From Guillardia theta CCMP2712 (Eukaryota; Cryptophyceae; Pyrenomonadales; Geminigeraceae), in assembly GCF_000315625.1 (NCBI RefSeq), contig NW_005434542.1, positions 90,524 through 154,523 on the forward strand: a DNA stretch of 64,000 nucleotides, given 5' to 3'. The notes beneath the pieces are model-generated. The model did not search any database and was not told the DNA's origin. It was given only the letters and a program-made list of their open reading frames with translations. Positions 61,564-64,000 of this stretch are shown in pieces. The first letter of the stretch is position 1. The number at the start of each line of letters is the position of its first letter. A program made the position numbers and the translations under genes.

Positions 61564-64000
61564 ATGGAAGTGTCGGTTGAAGCCGGCGAGGCCCACGTGC
61601 CTCCCTCCTCAGACGAGGACAGAGAGACTTACAAACCTACCAGGACGAGCAGCGAAGGGGGACAAAAGTTCAGACCGATCAGTGCTCCGAGATGTTACGG
61701 CAACCTCCGATCGAAGACAAACCAAACCCACGACAGAGGGCTGAGTCAGCACGATGTGCTCACGATAGACAAGCAGTACTACGCCAAGGTGAAGACCTTC
61801 CAGCATCGACCGACGAGCGCTCCCAACATTCGGGAGGGAGAAGAGGCGGATGATGAGGAGGGCTCGAGGAAGTTGCCCTACATCGATGATTGGGACGATG
61901 ACGACGAGGGCACCGAAGAAAACATTCTGAACGACAAGCAGGACTTCCTGTTCAGCCCTCAGAACACAGAGGAGCACGAGTCTCAGAAGGGACAGCACCT
62001 CAACCTATCAAACTCCATCGGAGTTAAGCGTGACGGAGCGTTCCACAGGTCCGCGTCAGGGAAGCATCGCAAGAGCAGGAGGAAATTGCCACAGCATTCT
62101 CCCACCTTCGAGTCCAACGGGGCCCTCCGCTTCATACGAACCCCCGTCAACTCAGCCCCTCCCACTCGCATCTACTCACCTCTGTACGGAGAGAGGAGTG
62201 AATTCAACTCCTTCAGACCGATCTGGGCTCTTAGCAAGCCATCTGAGGTAGCGCATCGCTCGTTGCACGTCTGACGGGCAAACTCACTTTCATGCAGGAG
62301 CAGTCCCTGTCGAGCTCCTTGAGGCATGTAGAGAGAGAGAGACCTAAGATTCCAAGGAGAAGCTCCTCTGCTACCTTGATCCGCACCATCGCTGCCGATC
62401 CCAGCAGGCCCAGATCGAGTTTGGCTCCCGTCCCACTACTGGTGCAGTCGACAACGAGGGTGTCTTAAGAGTTGCTCCTTACGTTTGTGCAGGTGGTCAA
62501 GAACCCGCTGGCTACGAAGCTGGGGAAGAACACAGGAGACCTGGAGGAGATAGGAGGGAGCTTCGAGCCCTTGAAGAGCCAGAGCTCGCTGCCCGATTAC
62601 GACGCTCTCCACGACCCTCACCTGAGGAGGTTCTGGAGCAGGCAGGACCTGCAGCATGTGCTGAAGCTCAAGGGGATGATCCGAGACGAGTATGCCCCGG
62701 ACACCGGCCTGTTTGAGTCAGGTGAGAGCTCCTGACCATGGCTTTCTGCGCTGACTTGCTGGGATCAGCCATGGCCAAGGAGCTGGCGGATCTGTCGGCG
62801 CAGCGCGACATCCGGGATATGATGATGGAGCAAACGGCAGCGATGAAGCGGCAGAGGAGCCAGAGGAGGGTCTCTCAGTCCGCAGCGAGGAAGCTGACTC
62901 TAGAGGTATGCGAGGACGCGCACGAGAACGTTGAGGCAAAGATACATATCTCCAAGGAGCAGCCGGTGATCTCAGCATGGCTGAGTTGGGGGAAGAGCCA
63001 GGGGGACTCGGCGCCAGATCTGGATCTATCCTGCATCTGCTTCGATGACAAGGGGCGCGTGCTTGAAATCATCTTCTACAGGTCCCTGGTCGGGAAGAAC
63101 GAGGCCCTGGTGCACCTGGGGGACGACTTCGACCGGGCACAAGATGCTGCAGTCAGCTCAGACGGGGTGCTGCTTGACCATGCTGCAGACGTGCGGAGGG
63201 AGGAGACGATACTGGTGGAGCTGCCTCGGATCATGCAGTCGGTGGTTGCCATCGCGTTCGTGGTCACTTGCTTCAGCGACGAGGGCGGGCTAGCCGATGC
63301 CGTCGGAGCGGAGCTGATCCTGTGCTCAGGGTCCAGCCGATCCAACCCTGAGGACGAGCTCGTCCGCCACTACCTGTCGAGCGAGCGGTACAACGCGGCG
63401 CTGACGTCGATGGTGGTCAGGGACCGCTCCTCTCCGAGCAACTGGAGCATTCGGACGATCACGAGGGTCGCCATGGCGAACGTGGCGGTGGAGATGGTGC
63501 AGATGGTTCAGTCTCTGCTGCGGAACAGAGAGATCTGCTCGCCCTACACGGTCCTGATTGAATACTGCACGGCAACTCGGCCCACCTCCTCGCTGCGGGG
63601 GAAGAAGTCAGAGTTCACCAAGGCCTACAAAGCAGTAGTGAAGGCCATCAGCCATGCCTTCCCCTTCGTCAGGGTCGTCGGGAACCCCCAGGGCCTCGTG
63701 GAGAAGCCTCGGATCGGCTCCTTCGAAGTCACGCTGCTCGACGGCAGCCGGGTAGTGAAGCTCATCTGGTCCAAGTTGATGCTCGGCCGGTGGCCCCAGA
63801 AGATGGACACGATCCTGAGGCGGGTGGCGTCGGCCGTCAAGCAGGGCAGCACCGCAGCCCCCGTGCCGGACGAGAGGTCGGAGGTCGAGATCCGAATGGT
63901 CAACGCGTCAACCCGCGAGCGCCTGCCATGGGCGACGGTGGAGGTCCGAGCGCTGGGGATTGCGGCGCAGAAGCTGCAGATGCTGAACGGGGTGAAGAAG
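61564..64000 (+). CDS. TerD-domain protein fused to a selenoprotein-W (Rdx)-like domain; cut by window end
   Basis: Exons 61564-62247, 62298-62459, 62493-62721 and 62769 to the window end join in phase (at least 768 codons). The N-terminal 350 residues are acidic and disordered (YIDDWDDDDEGTEE; repeated RPISAP/RPTSAP). A coiled-coil-like stretch follows (AKELADLSAQRDIRDMMMEQ). A TerD domain comes next: LDLSCICFDDKGRVLEIIFY, LVHLGDDFDRAQ, ETILVELPRIM and SNWSIRTITRVA. TerD-family proteins are linked to tellurite and stress resistance, calcium binding and intracellular defence. Then TVLIEYCTATRPTSSL, IGSFEVTLLDGSRVV and IWSKLMLGRWPQ follow the Rdx/SelW pattern, but the redox CxxC/CxxU is reduced to CTAT. 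A further beta-rich part starts before the edge. The last exon is open for about 410 codons without a stop. Confidence 0.8.

Noticed and set aside
63625-63903. Minus-strand ORF in the last kilobase
   Set aside because: It is antisense to the long TerD-Rdx exon, whose plus-strand reading is continuous for about 410 codons and carries recognisable domains.

Overview
The window is nuclear DNA of a eukaryotic microbe, most likely a secondary-plastid alga of the cryptophyte type (Guillardia theta-like). Almost every recognisable gene is split by short GT-AG introns (many about 45-90 nt). Exons join only when introns are removed by hand. One enzyme carries a signal peptide followed by an Ala-Phe-Ala-Pro junction, typical of import into red-lineage complex plastids. 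Several predicted proteins have a hydrophobic leader followed by an LRLRGG-like motif. The organism call is inference; no rRNA gene complete enough for typing is present.

Layout. 0.2-7.7 kb: one minus-strand gene for a large secreted subtilase (S8), its introns packed with trinucleotide tracts including 95 uninterrupted GCT units. 7.7-9.2 kb: pyrimidine microsatellite and a GC-rich, gene-poor stretch with a 99-bp inverted-repeat (MITE-like) element. 9.2-24.9 kb: a tandem segmental duplication of about 7.4 kb. Each unit carries a secreted-protein ORF, GC-rich DNA with a piece of large-subunit rRNA, and a coiled-coil/P-loop NTPase/nuclease-like gene resembling the Crinkler-RHS (CR) effector class. 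The first NTPase copy has a 1-bp frameshift and the second is open. The middle of the unit was replaced in copy 2 by a piece of a beta-propeller gene. 25.1-26.0 kb: relics of a Ty3/gypsy polyprotein and of a Cys-rich/tyrosine-recombinase-like ORF.

27.8-34.8 kb: an unrecognised multi-exon gene and two paralogous membrane-anchored PAS-domain genes separated by GC-rich DNA with another foldback element. 36.4-39.6 kb: a CS-domain/cyclophilin fusion gene (16 exons) convergent with the spliceosomal gene SF3B6. 41.2-46.0 kb: a Sel1-repeat gene and a PDZ/coiled-coil/C2/coiled-coil/PDZ scaffold gene. 48.5-50.9 kb: two tandem paralogs differing in copies of a 9-residue acidic repeat. 51.6-54.0 kb: a plastid-targeted METTL7/UbiE-like methyltransferase. 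55.0-57.5 kb: a tail-anchored protein with an acidic EEQKQD repeat. 58-59 kb: a GC-rich 262-bp tandem duplication. 59.8-64 kb: a Lys-rich small RGG-motif protein, an ankyrin-repeat gene, and a TerD domain fused to a selenoprotein-W (Rdx)-like domain, cut by the window end.

The genes do not form one pathway; this is an ordinary eukaryotic gene neighbourhood invaded by duplicated accessory DNA. The strongest novelty candidates are the duplicated CR-like NTPase/nuclease unit, the two domain fusions (CS-cyclophilin, TerD-Rdx) and the recurring N-terminal LRLRGG motif.
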